Assembly: GCF_014930365.1 (NCBI RefSeq)
Contig: NZ_JABXWI010000004.1
Location: forward strand, 62,001 to 126,000
Length of the DNA stretch: 64,000 bases
Source of the DNA: Streptomyces caniscabiei
GTDB taxonomy: Bacteria > Actinomycetota > Actinomycetes > Streptomycetales > Streptomycetaceae
Reading direction: 5' to 3'
Each line of letters begins with the position of its first letter. Position 1 is the stretch's first letter. A program made the translations under genes and the position numbers. The notes under the pieces were generated by a model. The model searched no databases, was not told the DNA's origin, and was given only the letters and a program-made list of their open reading frames with translations. Of the stretch, positions 16,446 to 24,286 are shown piece by piece.

Positions 16446-17123
16446 TCAGGCCCGTGCCGTGGACTTGGAGGGGGACGAGGCCGGGGCCGGTTCCTGCTCG
16501 GTGGCGACGATGCGCAGGGCGAGTTCCCTGACCGCCTCCAGCACGGACCGGGACGGCATCCGGGACAGCGGCCCGCCTTCCGCCCGCAGTGCCGTGACGA
16601 GCATGGTCGTACTGATCAGCGTGCGGACGGCGAGCGCCTGCGCCGCGTGCCGGGCCTTGGCCGCCCGGGGGCTGCGGGTGGTGCCCTCGGGCAGGTAGTC
16701 GTACCCGCGCTGGATGTGCCGCTGTTCGAACTCGTCGCGGAGCGCCTTGACATTGCCGCTGGCGGAGGCCGTCTGCACCTGGTAGAGGCGGGCCTCGTCC
16801 GGGTTCTGCTCCACCCAGTCCCACACGGCGTCGATGACGCGCAGCAGCCCCTCCGCGTCACCCGGCTCGGACTCCGGCCGGGCGGCCTCCACGACCGCGT
16901 TCAGCTGGTCGAAGACCCGCCGCATGGCGAGTTCGAGCAGTTCCTCCTTGCCGTCGAAGTGGTAGTAGACGGCCGTCGGCACCACCTGGGCCTCGGCCGC
17001 GATGTCCTGGATGCTGGTCTCCGCGAAGCCGTTGCGGCCGAAGACCCGGACGGCGGCGGTGATGATGTGCTGCCGTCGCGAGGGGCGGTGGGCGGGCTGC
17101 TTGCCGTTCTTCGTGGTGGCCAT
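16446..17123 (-). CDS. TetR family regulator
   Basis: The 225-residue protein starts at the second of two adjacent ATG codons (17123), which is correctly spaced from AGGGGAG. The DNA-binding domain spans residues about 13-60 (RRQHIITAAVRVFGRNGF, then TSIQDIAAEAQVVPTAVYYHFDGKEEL). The ligand domain is FadR/KstR-like in length. The gene is divergent from another TetR gene starting at 17269 and convergent with the DUF35/aldolase operon. It probably controls part of the catabolic cluster in response to an acyl-CoA, but no operator could be assigned with confidence. Confidence 0.88.
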   Translation of the reverse strand: MATTKNGKQPAHRPSRRQHIITAAVRVFGRNGFAETSIQDIAAEAQVVPTAVYYHFDGKEELLELAMRRVFDQLNAVVEAARPESEPGDAEGLLRVIDAVWDWVEQNPDEARLYQVQTASASGNVKALRDEFEQRHIQRGYDYLPEGTTRSPRAAKARHAAQALAVRTLISTTMLVTALRAEGGPLSRMPSRSVLEAVRELALRIVATEQEPAPASSPSKSTARA

Positions 17124-17268
17124 CATGCTCCCCTGGCGACTGCCGCGGACCCGCGTCCGCGAGCCCCTGTGTACTGACCATGCTATCCAGTAACTCCGAC
17201 CGGCCGACGGCGTCATTCCTGCTACGCCAGTGCAGCCAGGGCACGGATGTCCCGGCATACTTGACATC

Positions 17269-17880
17269 ATGACGACATCCAAGGCCCGCGCCGCTCACCG
17301 TCCGTCGCGCAAGCAGTGGGTGATCGAGGCCGCCACGGAGCTGTTCGCCACGCAGCCGCCGGACGAGGTGACGGTGGCCGACATCGCCGCCCGCGCGGAG
17401 ATGACCTCGGCGGCGGTGTACTACCACTTCTCCTCCAAGGACCAGGTCCTGGCGGAGGGCATGCGGGTGTTCGCCGACGCGCTGCGCGAGCAGTTGCGGA
17501 CGCTCGCCGACGCGCACGAGCCCGGCTCCGACATCGGGCCGGCGGTCACCACACTGCTGGCCTGGCTGGGCGAGCACCGGTCCGCCGCCACCGTGTTCTT
17601 CGTGTCGTCGGCCGGCATGAGCCAGGAGGCGGAGGCGCTCCGCCTGGAAAGCCGTACGAACCTGTTGGCCGAACTGGTGCGGCTGATCCACAAGGCCCGC
17701 GAGTCGGTCACCGAGGCGGAGGCGGCCGTGATCGGCCTGGGCCTGCTGGCGCTGCTGGAGACCGCTGCCATCTCCCAGGTCCGGGGCGACGACGTGTACC
17801 GGTCGCTCGGGCACCGCTCGTTCGTCCGCGAGGTCGACCGGCTCGCGGAGCGGATCGCCGACGCGGCGGTGGCCGGATAG
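17269..17880 (+). CDS. TetR family regulator
   Basis: The 203-residue protein begins MTTSKARAAHRPSRKQW at ATG 17269. No ribosome site precedes it, so the mRNA may be leaderless (TTGACA and CATACT-like bases lie immediately upstream). The helix-turn-helix region is VIEAATELFATQPPDEVTVA and MTSAAVYYHFSSKDQVLAEG. The C-terminal domain contains ATVFFVSSAGMSQEAEALRLE and ETAAISQVRGDDVYRSLGH. It shares a 145-bp divergent region with the other TetR gene and ends 35 bp from the convergent E2 gene. Two back-to-back TetR genes in the middle of the cluster suggest two effector inputs or cross-regulation. Confidence 0.87.
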   Translation: MTTSKARAAHRPSRKQWVIEAATELFATQPPDEVTVADIAARAEMTSAAVYYHFSSKDQVLAEGMRVFADALREQLRTLADAHEPGSDIGPAVTTLLAWLGEHRSAATVFFVSSAGMSQEAEALRLESRTNLLAELVRLIHKARESVTEAEAAVIGLGLLALLETAAISQVRGDDVYRSLGHRSFVREVDRLAERIADAAVAG

Positions 17881-17915
17881 TCCGGCGGTGGCCGGGCAGC
17901 AACCCGGCCACCGGG

Positions 17916-19379
17916 TCACACCAGCAGACGCAGGGGCTTGCTCAGCAGCTCCGCGACCGTACGCAGGTACTCGGCAGCGGGTGCCCCGTCGACGGCGCGG
18001 TGGTCGAACGTGAGGCTCAGGGTGAGCACCCGTGTCCGCAGCGGCCGGTCGTCGCTCCACTCGACGCCGTCCCTGAGTCTGCCCACCCCGAGGATCGCCA
18101 CGTTGCCCGGGTTGATCACCGGCGTGAAGAAGTCGACGCCGTAGCCGCCCAGCGACGTGACGGTGAAGGTGGCGCCCTCCAACTGGGCCGGGGAGATCCG
18201 CCCCTCGCGCGCCGCCTCGGCCAGGGCCCTCGACCGGCGGGCGATCTCGGGCAGCGGCAGCGCCCCCGCGTCCTCGATGACCGGGACCATCAGGCCGCCC
18301 GGAACGGCCACGGCGAACCCCAGGTGGATGTCGTCGAGCAGATGGACGCCGTCCTCGCGCACCGTCGCGTTGAGCAGCGGGTGCTCGCGCAGGGCCAGGG
18401 CGGCGGCCTTCAGCAGGAAGTCGTTGAGGCCGGGCACGGGCAGGCCGCTGTCGGCCCACTCCTCCTTGAGGCGGTCCCGCAGGGTCACCACGGCGTCCAT
18501 CCGCACCTCGTACCCGTGCGTCAGTTGCGCCATCTCCTGGAGGCTGGCGTGCATCCGGCGGGCAATGGTGCCGCGCATCCCGGTCAGCGGGAGGACGTCT
18601 CCGGGGCGGGGGGCGGTGTGCCGGGGTGCGACGCTCCGGCGGGCGGGTGCCGGTTCGAGCGCCGGGCCGAGCACATCGAGGTCGGACCTGCGGATCCGGC
18701 CGCCGGGCCCGGTGCCGTTCACCTCCGACAGCTCGATCCCCCGCTCCTTCGCCAGCCGGCGGACCAGCGGCGAGACGGGAAGGACAGAGGGAAGGAAGGG
18801 GTCGGCGGACAGGACCGCGGGCGACTTCTGGGCCACCGCCGGGGCGGGGGCAGCGGCAGCGGCGAGGAACTCCTCCACGTCCTCGGAGACGATCCGGCCG
18901 CCGGGTCCGGTGCCGCGTACGGCGGTGAGGTCGACGCCGGCCCCGGACGCCACCCGTCGGGCGTTCGGTGAGGCCAGGAGCCGGTCTCCGGGCCCGAGGG
19001 TGGCCGGCTGCCCGTTGCGGGAGGGTGCGGCCGTACCGCTGCTCCCGGACACGGCAGCCGCCGTCGCCTCAGCCGTGTCACCGGCCCCGGCCCCGCCCGG
19101 CATCGGCGTACCGCCCGGGTCCGGCGGCTGCTCGCCCTCGGCCAGCAGCCAGCCGATGAGGGCCCCGGCGGGGACGGTGGACCCGGCCGGGACCACCGGG
19201 TGGAACAGTCCCCCGGCCTCCGCCTCCACATCCACGTCGACCTTGTCGGTGGCCAGTCGCAGCAGCGCGTCGCCCTCGGCGACGGCGGTGCCGGTGGGCA
19301 CGAGCCATTCGTCGATCGTGCCTTCCTGCATGGTCAGGCCGATCTTCGGCAGCAGAACCTCGACCGCCACGTCGGTCAC
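17916..19379 (-). CDS. 2-oxoacid dehydrogenase E2 (dihydrolipoyl acyltransferase)
   Basis: The 487-residue protein has one lipoyl domain (residues 5-80, lipoylated Lys46 in LATDKVDVDVEA). There are two consecutive E1/E3-binding domains: LLASPNARRVASGAGVDLTA at about 134-171 and PVSPLVRRLAKERGIELSEV at about 201-237. Each is followed by the GTGPGGRI turn. A catalytic acyltransferase domain follows, with LTFDHRAVDGAPAAEYL near the C-terminus holding the active-site His and Asp. Two binding domains are unusual; one is the rule. It is the last gene of the E1alpha-E1beta-E2 operon, overlapping E1beta by ATGA (19376-19379). It moves the acyl group from E1 to CoA. The acyl specificity cannot be read from sequence, and no E3 gene is in the window. 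Confidence 0.92.
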   Translation of the reverse strand: MTDVAVEVLLPKIGLTMQEGTIDEWLVPTGTAVAEGDALLRLATDKVDVDVEAEAGGLFHPVVPAGSTVPAGALIGWLLAEGEQPPDPGGTPMPGGAGAGDTAEATAAAVSGSSGTAAPSRNGQPATLGPGDRLLASPNARRVASGAGVDLTAVRGTGPGGRIVSEDVEEFLAAAAAPAPAVAQKSPAVLSADPFLPSVLPVSPLVRRLAKERGIELSEVNGTGPGGRIRRSDLDVLGPALEPAPARRSVAPRHTAPRPGDVLPLTGMRGTIARRMHASLQEMAQLTHGYEVRMDAVVTLRDRLKEEWADSGLPVPGLNDFLLKAAALALREHPLLNATVREDGVHLLDDIHLGFAVAVPGGLMVPVIEDAGALPLPEIARRSRALAEAAREGRISPAQLEGATFTVTSLGGYGVDFFTPVINPGNVAILGVGRLRDGVEWSDDRPLRTRVLTLSLTFDHRAVDGAPAAEYLRTVAELLSKPLRLLV

Positions 19380-20410
19380 GACCTTTCGAGGAGGCGCCGG
19401 CAGCCCTGGGCGATCCGGTCGCGATCGGGAACGTAGGCCTTCTCCAGGACCGGGGAGAAGGGCACCGGAGAGAAGGGGGCGCCGATGCGCAGGACGGGGG
19501 CGTCGAGGTGGTCGAAGGCGGCGTCCTGGATCTGTGCGGCGATCTCCGCTCCGAGTCCGCCGAAGGTGACGGCCTCGTGCACCACGAGCACGCGGTTGGT
19601 GCGGCGGACGGAGGCGAACATGGTCTCGGTGTCCAGGGGCTGCACGGTGCGAGGGTCGATCACCTCGATCTCCACGCCCTCGGCGGCGAGTTCGTCGGCC
19701 GCCGCGAGGGCCTCCCCCACCATCCGGCCCAGGGCGATCACGGTGACGTCGGAGCCGTGCCGGGCGGTGTGCGCCTGGCCGAGCGGGATGCCGTAGATCT
19801 CCTCGGGCACCTCGCAGGCGCTGCCGAGGAGGACCTTGTTGAGCATGACGACGACCGGGTTGTCGTCCCGGATGGCCGAGACGGTCAGGCCCTTGGCGGT
19901 GTACGCGTCGCTCGGCATCACCACCTTCAGGCCGGGCACATGGGCGAGCCAGGCCTCCAGGCTCTGGCTGTGCTGGGCGGCGGCGCCCAGGCCCGCCCCG
20001 GAGGCGGTGGTGATGGTGAGCGGCACGGAGACGGAGCCGCCGAACATGTACTTCATCTTGGCGGCCTGGTTGACGATCTGGTCGAGGCAGACGCCGATGA
20101 AGTCCATGAACATCAGGTCGACGACGGGACGCAGTCCGCGAGCGGCGGCCCCTACCCCGAGGCCGACGAGGGCGGCCTCGGAGATGGGGGTGTCGATCAT
20201 GCGGCGGGGGCCGAACTCGTCGAGCAGGTTGTCGAACATACGGAAGACGCCGCCGTATCCGGCCACGTCCTCGCCGGCGACGAAGACGTTCTCGTCCTCG
20301 CGCATGGCCTGGGCGAGTCCTTCGTTGAAGGCCTTGACGTAGGACAGTTTGCGGGCCGTGCTGTTCGGGGCGACGGCCTGTGCTTCGGTGCGGGTGGTCA
20401 TGGCGGTCAT
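19376..20410 (-). CDS. 2-oxoacid dehydrogenase E1 beta subunit
   Basis: The 344-residue protein starts at ATG 20410, overlapping the E1alpha stop (ATGA, 20407-20410); another in-frame ATG is at 20401. Family motifs are plain: EDENVFVAGEDVAGYGGVFR, PRRMIDTPISEAALVGLGVG, VVDLMFMDFIGVCLDQIVNQ, AAQHSQSLEAWLAHVPGLKVV, then VIDPRTVQPLDTET and VVHEAVTFGGLGAEIAAQI. It forms the alpha2beta2 thiamine-diphosphate decarboxylase with E1alpha and feeds E2. The nearest sequence style is pyruvate/acetoin dehydrogenase-like rather than classic branched-chain type, which leaves the substrate open. Confidence 0.92.
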   Translation of the reverse strand: MTAMTTRTEAQAVAPNSTARKLSYVKAFNEGLAQAMREDENVFVAGEDVAGYGGVFRMFDNLLDEFGPRRMIDTPISEAALVGLGVGAAARGLRPVVDLMFMDFIGVCLDQIVNQAAKMKYMFGGSVSVPLTITTASGAGLGAAAQHSQSLEAWLAHVPGLKVVMPSDAYTAKGLTVSAIRDDNPVVVMLNKVLLGSACEVPEEIYGIPLGQAHTARHGSDVTVIALGRMVGEALAAADELAAEGVEIEVIDPRTVQPLDTETMFASVRRTNRVLVVHEAVTFGGLGAEIAAQIQDAAFDHLDAPVLRIGAPFSPVPFSPVLEKAYVPDRDRIAQGCRRLLERS

Positions 20411-21423
20411 CCCGAGTAGACGTTGAGCAGCAGGTCGGCGGTGTCGGGCAGCGGGCTCGCCTCGGCGTACGCGATGGCCTCGGCGATCTCGTCGCGGGTG
20501 CGCTGCCAGGTGTCGTCCAGCTCCGCGCGGGTGGCGGTGCCGTCGGCGACGGCCCGGGTCTCGATCAGGTCGATGGGGTCGCGGGCCTTCCACTCGGCGA
20601 CCTCGTCGTCCGAGCGGTAGGGGTGGCGCAGTCCCTTGACGCCCTGATGGTCGAAGAAGCGGTAGGTCTTGGCCTCGATCATCATCGGGCCCCCGCCGGA
20701 CCGGGCCCGTTCGACGGCTTCGACGGCGGCGCGGTGGACGGCGACCGCGTCCATGCCGTCGACGATCACGCTGGGCATGCCGTAGGCGGCGGCCCGGTCG
20801 GCCACGTCGGTGAGGAGCATGTGCTTGGACTGTGGCGTGAATTCGGCGTAGCCGTTGTTCTCGCAGACGAAGACGACGGGCAGGTCGAGGATGGCGGCCA
20901 TGTTGGCGCCCTCGTGGAAGGCGCCGATGTTGGTGGCGCCGTCGCCGAAGAAGGTGACGGCCACGCTGTCCTCGCCCTTGTACCGGGCGGCGAAGGCGGC
21001 GCCCACCGCGATCGGGACGCCCGCTCCGACGATGCCGTTGGCGCCGAGCATGCCTCGGGTGAGGTCGTTGATGTGCATGCTTCCGCCGCGGCCGAGACAG
21101 GCGCCGGTGACGCGGCCGTACAGCTCGGCGTACATCTCCCGCAGGCCGACGCCCTTGGCCACGGCGTGCCCGTGGCCGCGGTGGGTGGAGGTGATCTGGT
21201 CGTCGTCGCGCAGGGCGGCCATCACGCCGGCGGCCACGGCTTCCTGGCCGACGTAGAGATGCAGGAAGCCGGGGAGTTTGCCCGCCTCCATGAGTTTGCC
21301 CGCCTCGGTCTCGAACAGCCGGATGCGCACCATGCGCTCATGCAGATCCTTGATGACCTGTGCGGACAGAACCTTGCTGACCTGCGCGGATTCTTCTGAC
21401 GCCGTCGACGCTCGTTGAGCCAT
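20407..21423 (-). CDS. 2-oxoacid dehydrogenase E1 alpha subunit
   Basis: ATG 21423 follows AAGGGG at a good distance, giving 338 residues; the frame is open to 21459 without a better ribosome site. The thiamine-diphosphate motif is GDGATNIGAFHEGANMAAIL through VVFVCENNGYAEFTPQ. Substrate and phosphorylation-loop regions are STHRGHGHAVAKG and HPYRSDDEVAEWKARDPI. It resembles acetoin/pyruvate dehydrogenase E1alpha (AcoA-like). The operon reads E1alpha, E1beta, E2 with ATGA overlaps. Within the cluster it would oxidatively decarboxylate a 2-oxoacid intermediate to an acyl-CoA ready for the acyl-CoA dehydrogenases. Confidence 0.92.
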   Translation of the reverse strand: MAQRASTASEESAQVSKVLSAQVIKDLHERMVRIRLFETEAGKLMEAGKLPGFLHLYVGQEAVAAGVMAALRDDDQITSTHRGHGHAVAKGVGLREMYAELYGRVTGACLGRGGSMHINDLTRGMLGANGIVGAGVPIAVGAAFAARYKGEDSVAVTFFGDGATNIGAFHEGANMAAILDLPVVFVCENNGYAEFTPQSKHMLLTDVADRAAAYGMPSVIVDGMDAVAVHRAAVEAVERARSGGGPMMIEAKTYRFFDHQGVKGLRHPYRSDDEVAEWKARDPIDLIETRAVADGTATRAELDDTWQRTRDEIAEAIAYAEASPLPDTADLLLNVYSG

Positions 21424-21519
21424 CGTCCGCCCCTTCGCCCGAGGGAGGTTGCCAAGCAATCGGACTTACTTGTGTCGGTCTACAGTAACCAACACGGGGC
21501 ACCTTACTGAACAGCGTCT

Positions 21520-21975
21520 CTAATTACTACGCCCCGCACCGGGGTCTTGCGGGCGGGCGTCCACGAGCTCGACGACGTTGCCCTCCGGATCCGACCAGAA
21601 GCTGACGCGCCGCCCCCGCGCCTGGACTACGGCCGGGTCCGACAGCGGCCGGGCGCCCACGGCCGTCAGCGCCGTCACCACGGGGTCCATGTCGTCGAAG
21701 TGGAAGGTCAGATACGACAGCCCCATGCGCCCGGCCGGCCCGAGCACCTCGTACGCCGGCGCCACGGGCGACGAGGGAAGAAGCAACTTGACACACCCTC
21801 CGCAGGGCGCCTGGAGCCAGACCACGACCAGCTCGCCACCCAGCCCGGCCGGACCACCGACGGACTCCGGCACGCGCGTGCGGCGTACCGCGCGACAACC
21901 GAGCACGTCACCGTAGAAACGCTCCATCACCACCAAGTCCCGTACCACCACGCCCACCTCGAACGGCCGCGTCAT
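21520..21975 (-). CDS. VOC-family (glyoxalase/dioxygenase-fold) protein
   Basis: The 151-residue protein is a two-module vicinal-oxygen-chelate protein. FEVGVVVRDLVVMERFYGDVLG opens the first beta-alpha-beta-beta-beta unit; LSYLTFHFDDMDPVVTAL and the closing SFWSDPEGNVVELVDARP form the second, with the usual Glu in the last strand. It is about half the length of a ring-cleaving extradiol dioxygenase, so glyoxalase, epimerase or binding roles are more likely. ATG 21975 was chosen; a GTG at 21996 would add seven residues, and neither has a clear ribosome site. It is divergent from the Rieske oxygenase operon and on the same strand as the E1-E2 operon. Confidence 0.78.
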   Translation of the reverse strand: MTRPFEVGVVVRDLVVMERFYGDVLGCRAVRRTRVPESVGGPAGLGGELVVVWLQAPCGGCVKLLLPSSPVAPAYEVLGPAGRMGLSYLTFHFDDMDPVVTALTAVGARPLSDPAVVQARGRRVSFWSDPEGNVVELVDARPQDPGAGRSN

Positions 21976-22131
21976 CACCACCACACGCACCCCCACGGGA
22001 CACCGAGCCTCGACTTCTCCACTTTCTATTGACAGACCACACTAAGTCCTGTTGTCGTTTCGGACACAACCCAGCTGTCGCATTCCGAAGCCGGTCACCG
22101 GCTCGCGGCTGGGAGGGATTGTGAGGACATC

Positions 22132-23433
22132 GTGGTCCAGACCAGTTCACCGGAGCTTCGGGAGACGGACGCCGGGAGCGAGCCGCCCTCGGCCCCCTCC
22201 ACCCCCGAGTACTCCTCGTGGATCAGCCGGGACCGGTCCACCGACGCCGCGTCCGTGACGATGCGGCGGGAGGCCGCCGAACTCGTCGAACGTGTGCTGA
22301 CGCACTACCGCGACAGCACGACGCACGAGGCGGACGGCCAGTGGACGGAGCCGGTCGCCCACTACCTCGACGCCGACCGCTGGCGACGGGAGACGGACGC
22401 CGTCCACCGGAGCGTCCCGCTGCCGCTCGCGATGTCCTGCGAGCTTCCCGGGCCGAACACCTACAAGGCGATCGACGTGCTCGGCCTCCCGGTGCTGATC
22501 ACCCGTGACCGGCAGGGCGCCGTGCACGCGATGATCAACGCCTGCCGGCACCGGGGGGCCAAGCTCGTGGAACCCGGCTGCGGGGTGTCGAGGCGGCTCA
22601 CCTGCCCCTACCACTCCTGGTCCTACGACCTGGCCGGTGAGCTGCGGGGCGTGTACGCCGAGAAGACCTTCGGCGAGGTTCCGCGCGAGGGCCGCGGCCT
22701 GATCAGGCTGCCGGCCGGGGAACGGGCGGGGATCGTCTTCGTCTCGCTGGACCCCGCCGCCGAACCCGACCTGGACGACTGGCTGGGCGATCTGCTGCCC
22801 CTGCTGGAGGGGCTGCGACTGGCGGAGTGCCACCACTACTCCACCGGCGAACTGAGCAGCCCCAACTGGAAGGTCACCCTCGACGGGTACCTGGAGACGT
22901 ACCACTTCGCCTCGCTGCACCCCAAGACGGTGTTCGAGACGAACCTCTCCAACATGATGGCCCACGACACCTGGGGCCCCCACCAGCGCATCGCCCCGGC
23001 CCTGCGCCCCATCGCGCAGGCGGTCGAACTGCCCCCGGACCGGCGCGACCCGGGGGAATGCGTCGGCCCCATCTACTGGCTCTTCCCCGGCCTGGCGATC
23101 GCCGGCGGCTGGCGGCAGAAGATCGCCGTCTCCCTGGTGCTCCCCCGGACGGCCATCGAATCGGTGACCCAGCAGATCATCCTGCTGCGGGAACCGGCGG
23201 TCACCGAGGAGGAGCGCGAGGCCGCCGACCGGTTCGGCGCATGGTTCCACGAGGTGGTCCGCGACGAGGACTACGCGACCACCTACGGAGTCCAGCAGGG
23301 CCTGGCCGCCCTCGACGGGACCGACTTCGTCTTCGGACGCAACGAGCCCGGACTCCAGCACTTCCACCGCACCATCCACCAGCACCTGGACAGACAAGCC
23401 GAAGGCACGCAAGCCGACAGAGCCACCAGGTGA
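22132..23433 (+). CDS. Rieske non-heme iron oxygenase, alpha subunit
   Basis: GTG 22132 follows GAGG by six bases; 433 residues. The Rieske [2Fe-2S] ligands are Cys138/His140 in ACRHRGAK and Cys158/His161 in TCPYHSW. The mononuclear iron site is GYLETYHFASLH with His258 and His263. Length and motifs fit the monooxygenase/demethylase or aliphatic-hydroxylase side of the family rather than classic two-subunit ring dioxygenases; there is no beta-subunit gene nearby. It leads an operon with an SDR, a PEP-utilising mobile-domain protein and an ABM protein. Electrons could come from the reductase at 43026 or the ferredoxin at 27746. Confidence 0.92.
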   Translation: MVQTSSPELRETDAGSEPPSAPSTPEYSSWISRDRSTDAASVTMRREAAELVERVLTHYRDSTTHEADGQWTEPVAHYLDADRWRRETDAVHRSVPLPLAMSCELPGPNTYKAIDVLGLPVLITRDRQGAVHAMINACRHRGAKLVEPGCGVSRRLTCPYHSWSYDLAGELRGVYAEKTFGEVPREGRGLIRLPAGERAGIVFVSLDPAAEPDLDDWLGDLLPLLEGLRLAECHHYSTGELSSPNWKVTLDGYLETYHFASLHPKTVFETNLSNMMAHDTWGPHQRIAPALRPIAQAVELPPDRRDPGECVGPIYWLFPGLAIAGGWRQKIAVSLVLPRTAIESVTQQIILLREPAVTEEEREAADRFGAWFHEVVRDEDYATTYGVQQGLAALDGTDFVFGRNEPGLQHFHRTIHQHLDRQAEGTQADRATR

Positions 23434-23462
23434 CGAACCAACAACACTCGCGGGAGAACACC

Positions 23463-24254
23463 ATGGTGGCTTCGGGCAGCCTCGACGGACGTGTCGCGGT
23501 GATCACGGGCAGCACGCGCAGCATCGGCCGCGCCATCGCCGAACGGTTCCTGGCCGACGGCGCCACGGTCGTCATCAGCGGCCGCAGCGAACTCAAGGGC
23601 AAGCAGGCCCTGGAGGAGATCGGCGCCGGCGACCGGGCCGTCTTCCACCCCTGTGACGCCAACAGCCAGGAGGACATCGAGAACCTCGCCGACTTCGCCG
23701 CCGAGCGCTTCGGCCGGCTCGACGTCTGGGTCAACAACGCCGGCGGCACCTCCGGCTTCGCCCCGGTCCACCAGCTCAGCGACGAGGCCTGGCACGACGC
23801 CCTCAAGCTGAACCTCAACGCCTACTTCTACGGCACCCGGCGCGCGCTGCCGAAGATGCTGGCGGGCGGCTGGGGACGGATCATCAACATCTCCTCCGTC
23901 GAGGGCAAGCAGGCCAACAAGCCCGCGATCAGCCACTACATCACCAACAAGCACGCGATCCACGGACTGACCAAGGCGACCGCCTTCGAGTACGGCACCC
24001 AGGGCATCACCTGCAACGCCATCTGCCCCGGCGCCGTCGACACCGACCTGATGCGGGCCGCCGGACCGGCCGCGGCCGAGGCCGAGGGCATCTCCTACGA
24101 GGAGTGGCTGGGCCGGTTCGCCGAGCACGCCGCCACCAAGGAGATCACCACCGTGGAACAGATCGCCGCGGTCGCCTCGCTGCTCGCCAGCGACGCGGGC
24201 GCCGGTATCACGGGCACGCTGATCAGCGTCGACGGCGGTACGGCGCAGTGGTAG
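23463..24254 (+). CDS. short-chain dehydrogenase/reductase
   Basis: The 263-residue SDR has the cofactor motif TGSTRSIGRAIAERFL near residue 16, NNAGG at about 95, Ser145, and the catalytic Tyr159-x-x-x-Lys163 (SHYITNKHA). It ends with the common ITGTLISVDGGTAQW. The TGSTRSIG in place of TGxxxGIG is a small variation. It is placed directly after the Rieske oxygenase, so oxidation of the alcohol or diol made by that enzyme is the simplest role. GGGAG precedes ATG 23463. Confidence 0.92.
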   Translation: MVASGSLDGRVAVITGSTRSIGRAIAERFLADGATVVISGRSELKGKQALEEIGAGDRAVFHPCDANSQEDIENLADFAAERFGRLDVWVNNAGGTSGFAPVHQLSDEAWHDALKLNLNAYFYGTRRALPKMLAGGWGRIINISSVEGKQANKPAISHYITNKHAIHGLTKATAFEYGTQGITCNAICPGAVDTDLMRAAGPAAAEAEGISYEEWLGRFAEHAATKEITTVEQIAAVASLLASDAGAGITGTLISVDGGTAQW

Positions 24255-24286
24255 GGACGGGGACGGACGGCGGGAGACCCTCGGTC

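Noticed and set aside
21520..21975. Extradiol ring-cleavage dioxygenase
   Set aside because: VOC fold fits, but the protein is about half the usual length and lacks the second domain pair, so it is called only as VOC family.
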